64,000 nt of DNA. Source: Dactylellina haptotyla (Eukaryota; Ascomycota; Orbiliomycetes; Orbiliales; Orbiliaceae). Of the stretch, positions 37,028-48,371 are shown piece by piece. Each line of letters begins with the position of its first letter. The stretch's first letter is position 1. The DNA lies in the NCBI GenBank assembly GCA_031310005.1, contig CM062385.1, positions 2,666,001 to 2,730,000 on the forward strand, written 5' to 3'. Made by a program: the position numbers and the translations under genes. Below the pieces are notes generated by a model, which was given only the letters and a program-made list of their open reading frames with translations, was not told where the DNA came from and did not search any database.

Positions 37028-40000
37028 CCCTTCTTTCTTCCGATCTTTTAAATCTTTTTGGTTCTTTCTTGGAATTATGAGTATGCAAGTGGACGGGAAA
37101 TGCATTCTGGAATGGGTATTCTAGGGAGGGTAAAAATGGTGCTCGAAGAACGTGGTATATGTACATTTATTTATATAGATCTCTATGGATTTTTTAATTT
37201 ACAAAAGAATGAATTTTAATGAGGATTTATCTTTACGCTATATTAATTATATATTCATTGCTCAATGTCCGACCTTAACTCTAACAATCCAATTCATATT
37301 TTCAGGCTTCTGTCCCATAGAACTGCCGATACTCTCATTACCTCCCGTAGGATTTTGGCGCCAGCGTATTTTAGGAGGTTGTGTATTCTCATGTCGGGCT
37401 AGACAGGCTAGACGGGAATAATCATAAAATTGCTCGCTTTCTTCTTCATGGAGGTCTATATAGGTTTTCTGAATTCTTCTCACATTTGATAGGGAAAGTA
37501 TACGGATCCTTGATAGTATAATAACATAATGTGGCAGATCACAAGTTGGTCCGGCGAATATCATAAATGATGATACCATTGTAGTGCTACAGAAACCTCC
37601 CCCGTTGGATATGACAGCGGAGGACATTAGACTGGGGTTAAAACTAGGCATCAATACTAAGTGGCGAGGTCGCGGTGAAGGAGAGAACGAGTGCGCCCAA
37701 AGTTACGTGGGAGTATAGAATGTTGATGGTGGTCTTCTTTTGCTATATTCCATCATCGCCTCCGTCTTTTGGTTCCAATTTACGCTTGATATTGCTTAAC
37801 TTTGAGGGCAATTGCAAGCTACGCTTCGGCTCATTGATGCTGTCCCAATCGTCCGAGCGACTGGGATCCAGCAATTTTTTTGACAGCCATATTTCCAAAG
37901 AATGGTTTTAGCCACTCGACCTTCTTCATCAACTCAAAGGCAATCTCCGGTGTCAAGCCGGGAGGCGCGAAATTTGACACGCTTTTCCCATTTCGCTCCT
38001 CTTGGTATTTGTATTATCCCATTCGTTAGTGTGTACCTAGTCTCTCATTTTATCTAAAGACGCTCGACACGAATGAATATTTTTCAGTAGGAGGTTAGGC
38101 AGAAATGCCAAGTATCTCTTGTATTGTCTGCCATATTATATATTCACTTTTTGCAACAGCCGTAAGGATGCGACGAAACTCATCTGTATTCTTCCACCAA
38201 CTTGACAACATGGGTTGACCGATATCGACCTCATCTCTTTGGCCCATCATACTGAAGAATTCCACTAATTTGGCATGAGGCTGCAATGCAATGTGAGGCG
38301 GATATCTGTATAATATTTCTCTTTTTCCCATTGACTTGAACATTCGATGATTTTTTTTAAATCCTTTCTTATAATATATTTGTATCGACAATCATATTGC
38401 CGACCCTGCTGCATTGAAGATGCAACCTGTTTCCCGCGTCCACGCGTGTCGCTGACCATCACCACTCTCATCGTATATAACAGAGGATCTTGATGACAAA
38501 TTTGCGAATTTCTCAGTGCGTAAATACCAAGTAACTAACCATCATGCCGGCATTTGGGTCTTGGATCGTGGTATTAACTTTGAGAATTAGGTTGTAAATC
38601 ATAGACTGAGGTTTAGACGTGCGTATAGGCTACGCAATCAACTTCACGGCGAATGACTGGTTTCGATACAATGCAATTAAGTTATTTTAAATATTCTTGT
38701 GTATTTTATCATTAAGGGGCTTCTGTCATGTGACAGCAGTTTTCTATTTCTCATAGTTTTTGTACAGTGAATGTATTGTTTTCGTACATAGATATAGAAT
38801 GTATCGATACTAGCTAGCGCTAGAAGGTTGGTTATTTCTGTTGTTAAGTTTCATATTCAGGTCTGTTCCACAGATCTGCCGATATCTGCGGCTATTCGTT
38901 CTTAGAATATATGCCAATGAGCGATCTGCCAGGTTGGTCCCTAATTTTAAAGGTGGGCAGTAACTTGAATACGTTTCATGTTGCCATCATAAAATTAAGA
39001 TGACAGTATACCTGAGGACCTAGGTACAAGACTGCCTGAGGACTTGGATAGTGAAAAGGACGAATAGCATCACAATCAAAAGAATATTCTTTTGTATGTA
39101 GACAGGAATATAGGGTGAATATTGACTGTAAGCTTTCATTCTACTGAAAACGCGCTGTTTGGAATCCCAACGACGTTGCGGATGCCTGGATAACGTTAAA
39201 GCAGGTCCCATACCTGATGGAGTAATCCTCGTTGGGATGACCCAATTTCTTTCCCTGTAGCTCCCACTTTCCCACGTCTTATTCCATACTGTCCGTCACT
39301 TTGATAGACGATTTTCAAAAATATTTAAATCGCAAAAGTCTCCGACAGATAAATTAGTTAGGATGGCTAGCGCAACGTTTTTTCGCAAAATAGCAAACGA
39401 AAGACGTAGGGCTTCCCACATAAGAGCCAGACTGCGTGAGGGGGCGCAGATTTCTCCTCTTACGCACTTGAGCGCATCCGTAAACATGACATCCATCGAT
39501 GGCCATCTTTCCGTACTTATATTATGTTCGTAGGCGCCTGTAACCGCGGTCTAGGTTTCGGTTGAATAATTGCGGGTACCCGCGTCACAACTGAAGTGGA
39601 AGAATGACTCGTAGAGATAATATACTGGCTATAGTACTGGTTGTAGTGGTTAGGATACATCCTGCAAGGTGTCCGGTAGTATTGGAGGTTAATTGGTGGT
39701 GGCTGCGTGGCCTCTGTGGCTGACGCCTATTATCGCCAGCCCTAAACCTTCTCTACCTCTTTGATAGAAATGTACCTCCCTGTGATTGATAGAGAGTTTC
39801 TACTCGAACCTTTTATGTGGAAGCTGAGTAGTGAGATCAGCTTTAGTTTGCTAGTTTTCGCTAGTGACTCCAACCACTTGTGGAAAATCGTTGACTCCAG
39901 TAATTCGGCACGTCGCCAAAATTCATATGCTTTCTGAAACCAGACCGCGCCCGTTAAAAACAGTGGAACGTTGCAGCGCACTGTCTGATCAACGAATGCC

Positions 40001-40744
40001 CATGCTTCAATTGCCACAAGCTAGGCAGATAAAAGTTGTGATTTAGGATTATGTAATAAATCATATCAGCGGTAGCGCAGAGCTGGGCACATGGTGAGGG
40101 ACCCATAGTAAGGGTAGGCATCATACCAAAAATTTATATATGTATGGTGTAATTGATAGTGATATGATTTTAGAATTAGTGGGAAATATATTCCCTTTTG
40201 CATGCAATAAAACATGCTTGGCCTGTATTATATCCAGCCATCTAGTTGCTGAAATTGTCAATTTTAGAGTGTTCAAGGAGACAGGAAAGAAGAGGGGAAG
40301 GTGGAAAGGTGGAGAGGGGCATTCTTTTATAGAGTCTGAGATCTTGGTTGGTAACTCCTAGAACCTCTCCAAGAGAACAAACTCGGTGGTATCAGAAACG
40401 TATGGAATACATGAGAACTCCGGATAACGATATGGAAATACTTGGTAGTTACTATGGAATTCTTTCGAGAAAAATTGCATGATGTCTCACGCCTCCGTTA
40501 TTCCCGATGTTTCACGAAATTCTTTAGAAAACCCAGGCTTTAGTTCAAAAGGCAGCCCTGCCAGCTTTTATTTGCTAATTTGAGCTATTTGTGTAGCTAA
40601 AGAACACCACGAGCCTCAGGCTCAGATGGATATCATCTCGAATACCTCCTTTTCCCCCAAAAGACAAAAAAAAGAGTGGCCTTGTAGACCCAGAAAAATA
40701 GCCCGAAGCTCAATCGCCAATTCTTAAAATCTCGAATTTGCTAT
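37028..40744. other. 3.7-kb gene-poor AT-rich stretch
   Basis: No gene could be supported. The longest minus-strand frames (38391-38095, 39496-39296 and 40017-39742) have protein-like composition, for example a Trp-containing stretch QPMLSSWWKNTDEFRRIL and AWAFVDQTVRCNVPLFL. They cannot be joined by convincing splice sites or tied to a family. They could be remains of a single decayed minus-strand gene. No transposon ends or direct repeats were noticed. Confidence 0.4.
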
Positions 40745-41396
40745 TTATTTCGCAACCTTCTTTGCCAAATCGGCCAATCCCTCTTGACGCTTGTATCGAG
40801 CATCCTGGATAACACCCGCATCAGCGTCGCCGCTGAAGTTGGCGGTCCACTGGACGAAAGTGCTGTTCTGGGATCCACCGGAGGTGATAGGGTAGAGACG
40901 GATAGTGGAGATGACGCTGGAGTAAGATGGAGCTGGATTGGAAGTGATCGCGCTGTAGGTGATGTAATGATCGATGCCTGTATTGGTGAAAATATTAGTT
41001 AACCTGTTTTTGGTGTTGCGTACAGAAAATTTCTACTAGAAATCGATAAAGATTTAACGTACTAGAATGAGCTTCCTGCTTGATGTCAACGACGGTGCCG
41101 TCGACGAAAGTCCACCTGACGACCTGAGTTAAATAGAGCAGTTAGCTAGGTATTCTTTCAGATTATTGTTTATATAAACGAATATTTAGATAAAATGCGC
41201 GGTAGGTGCTGTTCGCGCGAGGGGAACTCACGTCGGTCTCCTCGGAGACACCCTTGACGACCTCACTCTTTGAGAGAGCGGACCACCATTCTGGGAAGGA
41301 ATTGAGCTTGATCAAATGCCAGACGGTGGAGAGCGGGGCATTGATGACGGCCGATTCGGTGACCGAAGTGCTAGTTGGGATCACGATGGTGGACAT
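40745..41396 (-). CDS. SRPBCC (START/Bet v 1-like) domain protein
   Basis: Three exons, 41396-41232, 41123-41063 and 40977-40745, give 152 residues. The fold signature is clear: a first strand ESAVINAPLSTVWHLIKLNSFPEWWSAL, the strand VVRWTFVDGTVVDIKQEAHSS, then DHYITYSAITSNPAPSYSSV, TFVQWTANFSGDADAGVI and a C-terminal helix DARYKRQEGLADLAKKVAK. Similar fungal and bacterial proteins are annotated as polyketide cyclase/Bet v 1-like lipid- or ligand-binding proteins. No catalytic residues can be assigned. It is isolated between two gene-poor stretches, so the neighbours give no hint of its ligand. Confidence 0.82.
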
Positions 41397-44300
41397 CTTG
41401 TACGAAGTTGGAGACTGATAAGAGTTTGAAGAGTTATGCGTCTGTCTATTAGTTTTGCAGGAGAAAACGATTAGAAGAAGTCTTTCTCGTGATTGATAAA
41501 GGTGAGCGCGGGGTAGGTGTAGAAGAATACCTGTCGATTGTGGTTTTGTATGTTCTGTTGGTTTAGGATTGTGGGGTTGGCCTGCAGTTGGAGCTAACGT
41601 TTGCCAAAAGGGAAGAAAGGAATGATATCATCGGCGTGGCGTGTTGTGTTGTAGACGTATTGGGAACGCGCAAACCGTTTGGCGTTAGCTGCCCCGCCGC
41701 AACCAGGGACCATATCCAATCCGATAATTGCAATCTCTGCATCTAGATCACGTCCCTGCCACTATCAGATCACAGCAGTTCCGTGGGCGGGTTCGCGGGT
41801 CAGGGGTCGTGGGATTGATAACAGGTCGCTTTTAGTTTTGACAGGGTGGTAATTTCGCGAGGGTGCTGCTCTGATACTCCGAGATAAGTCGGTATTGACC
41901 TGGAGAGGCAGACACCGCGAGAACTCCCTGGTATCTCGATTGAATTCGAAGCTTATCTATCGAGGGAATTAATCGAGGCCAGTTTGATGAAATAAACCCC
42001 ACATCCCCAGCCTTCGTTTCTTATTAGATTCTATCTTCGGTTTCAATTTGCATATTGCAGATGTTGGCTGGGTTGTTCTGTACTGAGATATATAGAACAA
42101 CACAAAACTCCCCTTCATTTTGGTTCTTTTCGACAAGCCCGATATCGCGATATATCCGTTGTACCATTTGCGGTTTGCTTCAAAGTCCAAGATAAATACC
42201 GCTAGCATTTTTAAATCTATCGCATAATAATGCCTCTACAATTTCCCTGGCTTTTCGGGCAGTTTTTACCCCTGTACATGATATCGCGATATCGGATCAT
42301 CACTATTGAAGCATCCAAAACGTGCCAACAACCTTAATAAAACGTGTACATTAAGTTACCTGAGCGACCCTTCGCTTTATTACACATATAAGTCTTTAAA
42401 TTAAGGGAAGAAATTATATAAAGGTAAGCGGCCGAAAGATTGCCCTTAGGCGAGTTCAGGCCAGGCGATTACCATTGAGCTTATATGGTCTAGGCTCTCT
42501 GCCTTATATTCACGGAGCGCCACAGTCAGATCATGATGGGACCAGGTTTCTTTATCTTCGGATTATAATATTTGCGCGCGTTGCTTTTGGACTCTTGGGT
42601 TAACTCTGAACTCTGAGCTCTGAGAGCCAAGTTCGAAAGAATATTGGGTATGCTTATGATATGAATGCGAGTGACATCGCGCGACATAGTTCTTTGTTGT
42701 CGAATCTCAACAACAAATGCTCAGAATAAAAATGTCAAGCACTACTATTTGAACTAATGTTAATTATTTTGTCCAAAAGCTGGATCATGGCATTCTAAAG
42801 AATCCTGATAATCCGCAATGCTATTTTATGGCTACGGTATACAAACTTTACTTGTGGTGTGGATAAACTTGTGGCTTCAAATATGATTGTGTGGCAAGAA
42901 ATGAGGCCAGCGGGAATGCATGCAGCCCTGTGTTGACATGTTGGATTTCACCGACTTGCAAGGTTTCCCAGTCAGTAATTAAACGACAAAACGTGCGCGA
43001 GGATCACGAAAAACGCATGTTACAGATGGCTATATCGAGGGGGAAATCGAGTAAACGAAAGTGGCATATCGAAATGCGACTCTCTTCGCGAATGGGAAAG
43101 TCGAAATAGCCAAAACCACCGGTAGATGATTTTTTTTTTTTGAATACGACGTTGAGATTGTTTCTTTAAATAGGCCTGTCGGATGATGTCTTGGAGGGAA
43201 ATCGTGGAATGGTTACGTCGCTAGTACGAAAGGAGGCTAGGGCGGATCGATATTTGACCAGGGGGATCGAACACCCTTTTTTGCCTGGTTGTCCATTAAG
43301 GCAGCCCCTAAATGGCACAGGAGAAGGTGTACTTGTTACTTGAAAGGTACCTGTCATTTCGCCCTGTGTCGATACAAGTTCTCTTTCTCTTCTCATCTTG
43401 GTCAGGTACCTTCTGTAGGAAAAAACCTGTAGCGGCAAAAAAGACAGAGTTGGTTTCTGCCAAGTTTAGCTGAGAGGCAGGAGGGACCAAAGAAAGGTAA
43501 GGAGTAACTAGTGCATCTTCGATCGTTCAATCTTCTCTTTTCTCTCTCTTCTTCCTTTCTTTCTTTCTTTTCCATCACCGTCGCTCGTTTTCGTAATTTG
43601 TGGTTCGACATTTTCGCCCAACACCGACACTCGCTTTAATATTTCGACCAACCTTACGAATTTTTTACCTACCGGCTGCTTTTTTGAACGGCATAGGAGC
43701 AGAGCGGCATAAAGGACGGATCTTCCGGTTGCATATTTGGTAGGTGCATATTCTCTTTCGCTGGGTGTTTCTGGTGGTTGGCCTGCGGTGGAAGCATTTG
43801 GCGGAGGATGGTTGTTTGGCGCTGCATTTTTCCCTGCAGGTCCCCCTTTCCCAGCTCTCTCTCTCTCGCAAAGCCAATACCAACAGCTGGAATGCTGGGA
43901 CTCTCGAAAGGCGTAATTCGCGAAGCCCATCAGGGAAAAAAGAGAAGCACAGAGCTGCGGGTCTATTTTCGAGGGCAGGGAGGTATTGGTTGGATATTGC
44001 GGGCTGCAGAGGAGGGAGGAGGCTTACATTAACACTCGGGATGATAAGTTTATGCTGACGAAAGGATTACTCTGACAGACAGACAAGAGATCCTACGACA
44101 TTGTACGAGAGATATATATAACAATATATCTACAACAGGCAGACGAGAAGAGGCATTCCGTCGGCTGATATTTCCTGTCGTTCGCTTTCCGGCTTTCCTC
44201 CTTTCGAGCGAGTTGCGACGACGACACACGCAAAAGACGGCTGTTGTTGTCCCGTCCGCCTTTCGCTTGTTATTTTTGTCCGCACCGCATCGCCCGACGC

Positions 44301-44442
44301 AACAACACGGCCTCACCTCAATCTCCTCGCCTCATCGACGTCCCTTCTCCTCTCCCTCTTCTCCTTTCTCACCACCATCACCACCACCACCAACTGTCCA
44401 GCTGTCTCGTATTTACTGCTGGACTGACACGCGGCGAGAAAG
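41397..44442. other. 3.0-kb intergenic between the SRPBCC and CSI2-like genes
   Basis: No coding gene was supported. Two copies of the palindrome GATATCGCGATAT occur at 42141-42153 and 42280-42292. Pyrimidine-rich DNA lies at 43530-43575 and 44320-44400, the latter probably the leader of the CSI2-like gene. Confidence 0.45.
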
Positions 44443-45678
44443 ATGCGGCCTTCAATTCCAATCTTGCTCCTCCTCGCGGGCCTGTCGACGAATGTCCTCG
44501 CCCAAGGCAACAATAACAATGGGGGGAGTTCTGTGACAAATCCACCGGCGAATACCAATACCAACCCTCCCGCCCAGAACACGAACCAGCCGGCGGCTTC
44601 TCAGAGCAGCAATAATCCAGCTCCTTCGAATACAAATAATCAGCAGCCCGCCCAATCAAACTCGGCTGATAACAAACCAGGGTCTTCAAAGACCGATGAT
44701 AACAAGCCTGCACAAACAACTAACAATCCGCCGCCGGCCTCGCAGACGGAACAGGCACCGGATTTAAATACTGGCACAACGACGAGCCAGAGCGCTGTTG
44801 TGGTCACTGGAGCTGCTGCAACAGGCACAGGTAACGGTAATGACCCGCCGCCTCCCAAGTATACTCCTCCGGCCAATGGCAGATACACCGTTCCGGACTA
44901 CCCTGCTCCGGCGGTCCCCAATACCAAGAATGCGCCTTACATGCAAAGGTCCGACCTTCCTGAAGGAACCGTCTTCATCGCTGTTGGTGCTGCTCTCGGC
45001 CTTATCGGTCTCATCGCCTTCGCCTGGAGGATGGTTGTAGCTTGGCAGTTGCGTCGCTCCATTCGACGCGCCAACATGGTCGCCGTGGACTCCAAAGCTG
45101 GACTCCTCGGCCGCTACGTTGCTCCATCAACCACCAAGAAATCCTTCTACAGCGCTGGTGCCGGTTCTTCTCTGTCTCTCGACCATCTCGGAAGCTCCCG
45201 TACCGGCCTCGGACCAACTCCCAATACCTCTCTATTCTTCTCGCCCACCGCCAATAACAGCTCTCCCGTTCACCAAAACCGCGGATCGCAGTATCTCCCA
45301 GCAGGATACTACGCCCCAGCAGCTTCCTCGAACCTCAATTTCAACGCCTCCCGCGATTCCCTGCCGCGACCTCGTCCTGCAACCCGCGAATCCCACGTCG
45401 CCACCCCACCTGCTTCTCCGTTGCTCACACCAACCGCGAGACGGCCGTCGCCAGGACAGGGCCACGCCCAGGCTCCTAGCATCAGCTCTACTCTCGGTGT
45501 GCAACCGGGTGGTAGAACACCTAGCACATACCTCGAGGATATGCTTGATATCCCATTCCCCGAGGAGCCTGGCATGACCGCAGATCAAGCTCGGCGGAGC
45601 AGCCGGCGAAGGAGCAGTCACTCACACCAGGGAGGACACCAGGGATCACACCAGGGAGGTAGCGGCAGCAGAAGATAG
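44443..45678 (+). CDS. CSI2-like single-pass membrane protein
   Basis: One exon, 411 residues. A signal peptide (residues 1-20, cleavage after LSTNVLAQ-like) is followed by an Asn/Gln/Pro/Ser-rich ectodomain up to about residue 165, with repeated NNP and QPA-type words. One transmembrane helix follows (TVFIAVGAALGLIGLIAFAW), then a basic juxtamembrane segment RRSIRRANMV and a 200-residue cytosolic tail rich in Ser, Pro and Gly. The layout matches fungal homologues of yeast Csi2, a vacuole/bud-neck protein linked to chitin deposition. The tail ends with three HQGG-type repeats. It could also be a wall-stress-sensor-like protein; the transmembrane and juxtamembrane pattern favours CSI2. Confidence 0.65.
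   Translation: MRPSIPILLLLAGLSTNVLAQGNNNNGGSSVTNPPANTNTNPPAQNTNQPAASQSSNNPAPSNTNNQQPAQSNSADNKPGSSKTDDNKPAQTTNNPPPASQTEQAPDLNTGTTTSQSAVVVTGAAATGTGNGNDPPPPKYTPPANGRYTVPDYPAPAVPNTKNAPYMQRSDLPEGTVFIAVGAALGLIGLIAFAWRMVVAWQLRRSIRRANMVAVDSKAGLLGRYVAPSTTKKSFYSAGAGSSLSLDHLGSSRTGLGPTPNTSLFFSPTANNSSPVHQNRGSQYLPAGYYAPAASSNLNFNASRDSLPRPRPATRESHVATPPASPLLTPTARRPSPGQGHAQAPSISSTLGVQPGGRTPSTYLEDMLDIPFPEEPGMTADQARRSSRRRSSHSHQGGHQGSHQGGSGSRR
45625..45660 (+). repeat. 12-base coding repeat, 3 units
   Basis: Three in-frame units encode HQGG, HQGS and HQGG at the C-terminus of the CSI2-like protein. Slippage here would change repeat number without shifting the frame. Confidence 0.85.
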
Positions 45679-47474
45679 ATAAGATAACCGGCTCATGAGT
45701 TTCCTTATACTGTTATTGGGTTTTTCAGCTTGGGTTCTTTTTTGGGAAAGTTTTCTATATATTGTTTTGGCAGCCTGCTTCTTTTATGTGTTTTTTGGAT
45801 TGGCGGAAGAGATTATACTTTTTTGTGAGCCTTTTCAAGTTTTTATACAGGGTACGAAAAAACACTTTTCATCAGGGGATATGTCAAAAATCCAGGAAGA
45901 GAGAGAGAGCGATTTCATCAACGATTATCATCATCATTGGATTGTTACCAACAAAAAGATTGCATTTTCTTGCGTTTCTTTTTTTCATTCGCTCTTCGCC
46001 TTTTTTTCCGCAATAAGCTTTTCTTGTTCGGGTCTCTCCCTCTATTCCGCATTATTAAAGGAGTATTATTATATTTAGTAGCACCACTGATCGAGGTTCA
46101 CCTCTCGTTTTTACTTTCTTTTTCATTCGCTAAATTTCCTTTTTATTTTTCTCTCCTTTATCTTATATTTCCTTGTAACTAACTCCCCATACTTTTTTTT
46201 TTCTTGTAACGATATATTTCGATCAGGAAGAAAAAATAAAAATAAAATACCACCATCTACCTCTATAACTACCCCCGCTATAGCTCCCCGATGAAAAATC
46301 GGAGTATACTGATACTGCCTATAATTGGTTAGCTCCTGTGTCGTAAAAAAATTTCTTCCCTCCTCTAACTGTGTCAAAAAATTCTTCTAAAAAGAAAGAT
46401 AACATTCTTATATTCCGATCCCACACGGGGTAACAGAGATAACACCGAGCATCAGCGGGATGCCTCTAGCACGGTGGGAAAAGAATGCGGCATCCTATTT
46501 TCTTCTTTTCTACGCTTAGTATATGCAATATGCATGTTGCACTCGGAGGGCAGCCTGGGATACGAAAAAGAGGGGAGGGGCGAGGATGGGAGGGGAGGGG
46601 TGAGAATGGAAACGGTTATGCACGCCAGATCAGCGGAATTGGAATGGCGCATCTACCACGTGCATGCGGTAGGCAGGATGGGGAGTGCGGTAGCGAAATA
46701 TAGGTAGCTTGGGAACGGGGGAAACGTAAGCTTCGTACCTTTCTAAGGTGGAAAAGGGAAGGACGGGATGGTAGGTGGGGTTCGACTGGGAAGTCGCCGT
46801 TGGCGGGTTTTGTGTTTTTGGGAGCCATCCTTTTTGGTATACTCTTTCTTCATTGAAGATACTGTAATAATGAATGGGAGGGGTGTTTTCCGTGCACATT
46901 GGGTTACCTTGCTTTCGTTGTTTACGGGTTTTACTTGGGATCGTGCAGTATATCTTGTGTCAGTATATGCGAAAAAAGAGGAAACCGGTTTTGGATATGA
47001 AAAGTTATTACATCTATCTATCTATCTAACCGTCTACGACTAAACGCGGAATGGGTTCATTTGTCGCAAAACTTCTGGCCGTGGCTGCAGATCGTGAAAA
47101 GATACTACGGGATATCCGATTTTCATGTCTGTATGGGAGCGGATAATATCCTTGTTGGGAAACTTTGCGTAGATACTAGCTAATGTCTACCCAGGAAATA
47201 TTTTTGAGTGGTACCGACGAGTGTGGTACCGGTTTCTCGAACAGTCCTAGGGTCATGCTAACGTGAGATTGTCTTTCTATCTTTTCAAGTTTTCTGGAAA
47301 GAGAAAGTGGGGTGTTTCTCGCTGGGCAAGCGGAATTCGGGCGGAATTCGGGTGATTTTAGCAGGGGCTTGATCGATATTTGCATAGAAATATTATTCAT
47401 TTATTCATTATTTTACTCCCAGTTAGACTTCGAAGCCCTATATCTTCTCCAAAGACACTATCCTAGCTATTATA
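45679..47474. other. 1.8-kb intergenic between convergent genes
   Basis: 3' regions of the CSI2-like and GPI-protein genes. It is T-rich near 45760-46200, with a GA-rich patch near 46565-46610. No coding signal was seen. Confidence 0.4.
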
Positions 47475-48371
47475 TTACAAGAACATGGCGAAAATGCCGA
47501 AGACGCAGAAGAGGGTAGAACCCATAGCGATCTGAATGTTGCTAGCAGCTGCTGGGCTGGATTTAGCAGTGGAGCCGGTACCAGTATTGGTAGCTCCTCC
47601 TGCCTGAGTCTGCGAAGCTCCGTTATTGGAACCACCAGCAGAGGTGGCACCAGCTGCATTGACACCAGGAGCGAATTTACCACAGTAATCTTGAGTGAAG
47701 ATACCGAGTTGCGCGACTGCATCGGGTTGGACAGTAGAAAAGTAGCCAACGCAATCCGTGGCTAGACCTGCGAGGTTACCGCTGCAAAGACAGCTGGCAA
47801 CATTTGCAGCAGTAAGCTGGTTTTCGGCTGTTGCACCGCATTGTTGGAGGGAGCTGGCGAGGATATCGCATTGCTTTGATGGCTCGACCGGTGGCCCACT
47901 GGTTGTTGAAGGAAGGGCCGATGTAATCGAAGAACCGGCACTGTTGGCAGCACCTGAGGTAGAAGCGCTGTTGGCAGCAATTGAAACAGAGGCACCGCTG
48001 ACAGAGGCACCACTGACAGAGGCACTGCTGCTGCCACCGCTGCTGCCACCACCGCTTCCACCGGATTGGGAGGCGCAAAATTGGTTGACAGCGTCCAAGG
48101 CTTGAGCGGTTGATTGTCCGAGAGCCTGGGTCATGTCGAGGCCTGTGAGACAATCCTTAAGTGCCGTTGGGAGATTCTTGTCTAAGCAGAAACATTTGTA
48201 GAACGCTTCGAGATCTGCTGTTGCGGAGCTCTCTGAGAGCTTTGTTGCACCGCAGGTATCACTGCCTTTGATAACGGTGTTGCAAGCCTCTGGCAATGTG
48301 TATTGGGCGTTGACATAGCCAGCGAGGAGCACGCTTGAAGCGAGGATGAGGTTAAGCGAGCGTGGAGACAT
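47475..48371 (-). CDS. GPI-anchored cysteine-rich wall protein with two six-cysteine modules
   Basis: One exon, 298 residues. A signal peptide (MSPRSLNLILASSVLLAGYVNA) and a C-terminal hydrophobic tail (IQIAMGSTLFCVFGIFAMFL) preceded by an Ala/Ser-rich region indicate GPI anchoring. Two cysteine modules share spacing: C-x9-C, then C-x-C, then two more cysteines. The first spans about residues 30-104 (KCFC in the middle) and the second about 170-232 (SCLC in the middle). A linker of Ser/Gly/Ala with GASVS repeats separates them. The pattern is CFEM-like but has six, not eight, cysteines per module, so I do not call it CFEM. It probably acts at the cell surface. Confidence 0.75.
   Translation of the reverse strand: MSPRSLNLILASSVLLAGYVNAQYTLPEACNTVIKGSDTCGATKLSESSATADLEAFYKCFCLDKNLPTALKDCLTGLDMTQALGQSTAQALDAVNQFCASQSGGSGGGSSGGSSSASVSGASVSGASVSIAANSASTSGAANSAGSSITSALPSTTSGPPVEPSKQCDILASSLQQCGATAENQLTAANVASCLCSGNLAGLATDCVGYFSTVQPDAVAQLGIFTQDYCGKFAPGVNAAGATSAGGSNNGASQTQAGGATNTGTGSTAKSSPAAASNIQIAMGSTLFCVFGIFAMFL

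Noticed and set aside
10518-39040. Shared 13-base word TACAAGACTGCCT near 10518 and 39023
   Set aside because: A match of this length is expected by chance several times in a 64-kb window, and the flanks do not match.
46770-46800. tRNA B-box-like GGTTCGACTGG
   Set aside because: It differs from GGTTCGANTCC at the end, and no A box or cloverleaf lies upstream. No tRNA was found in the window.
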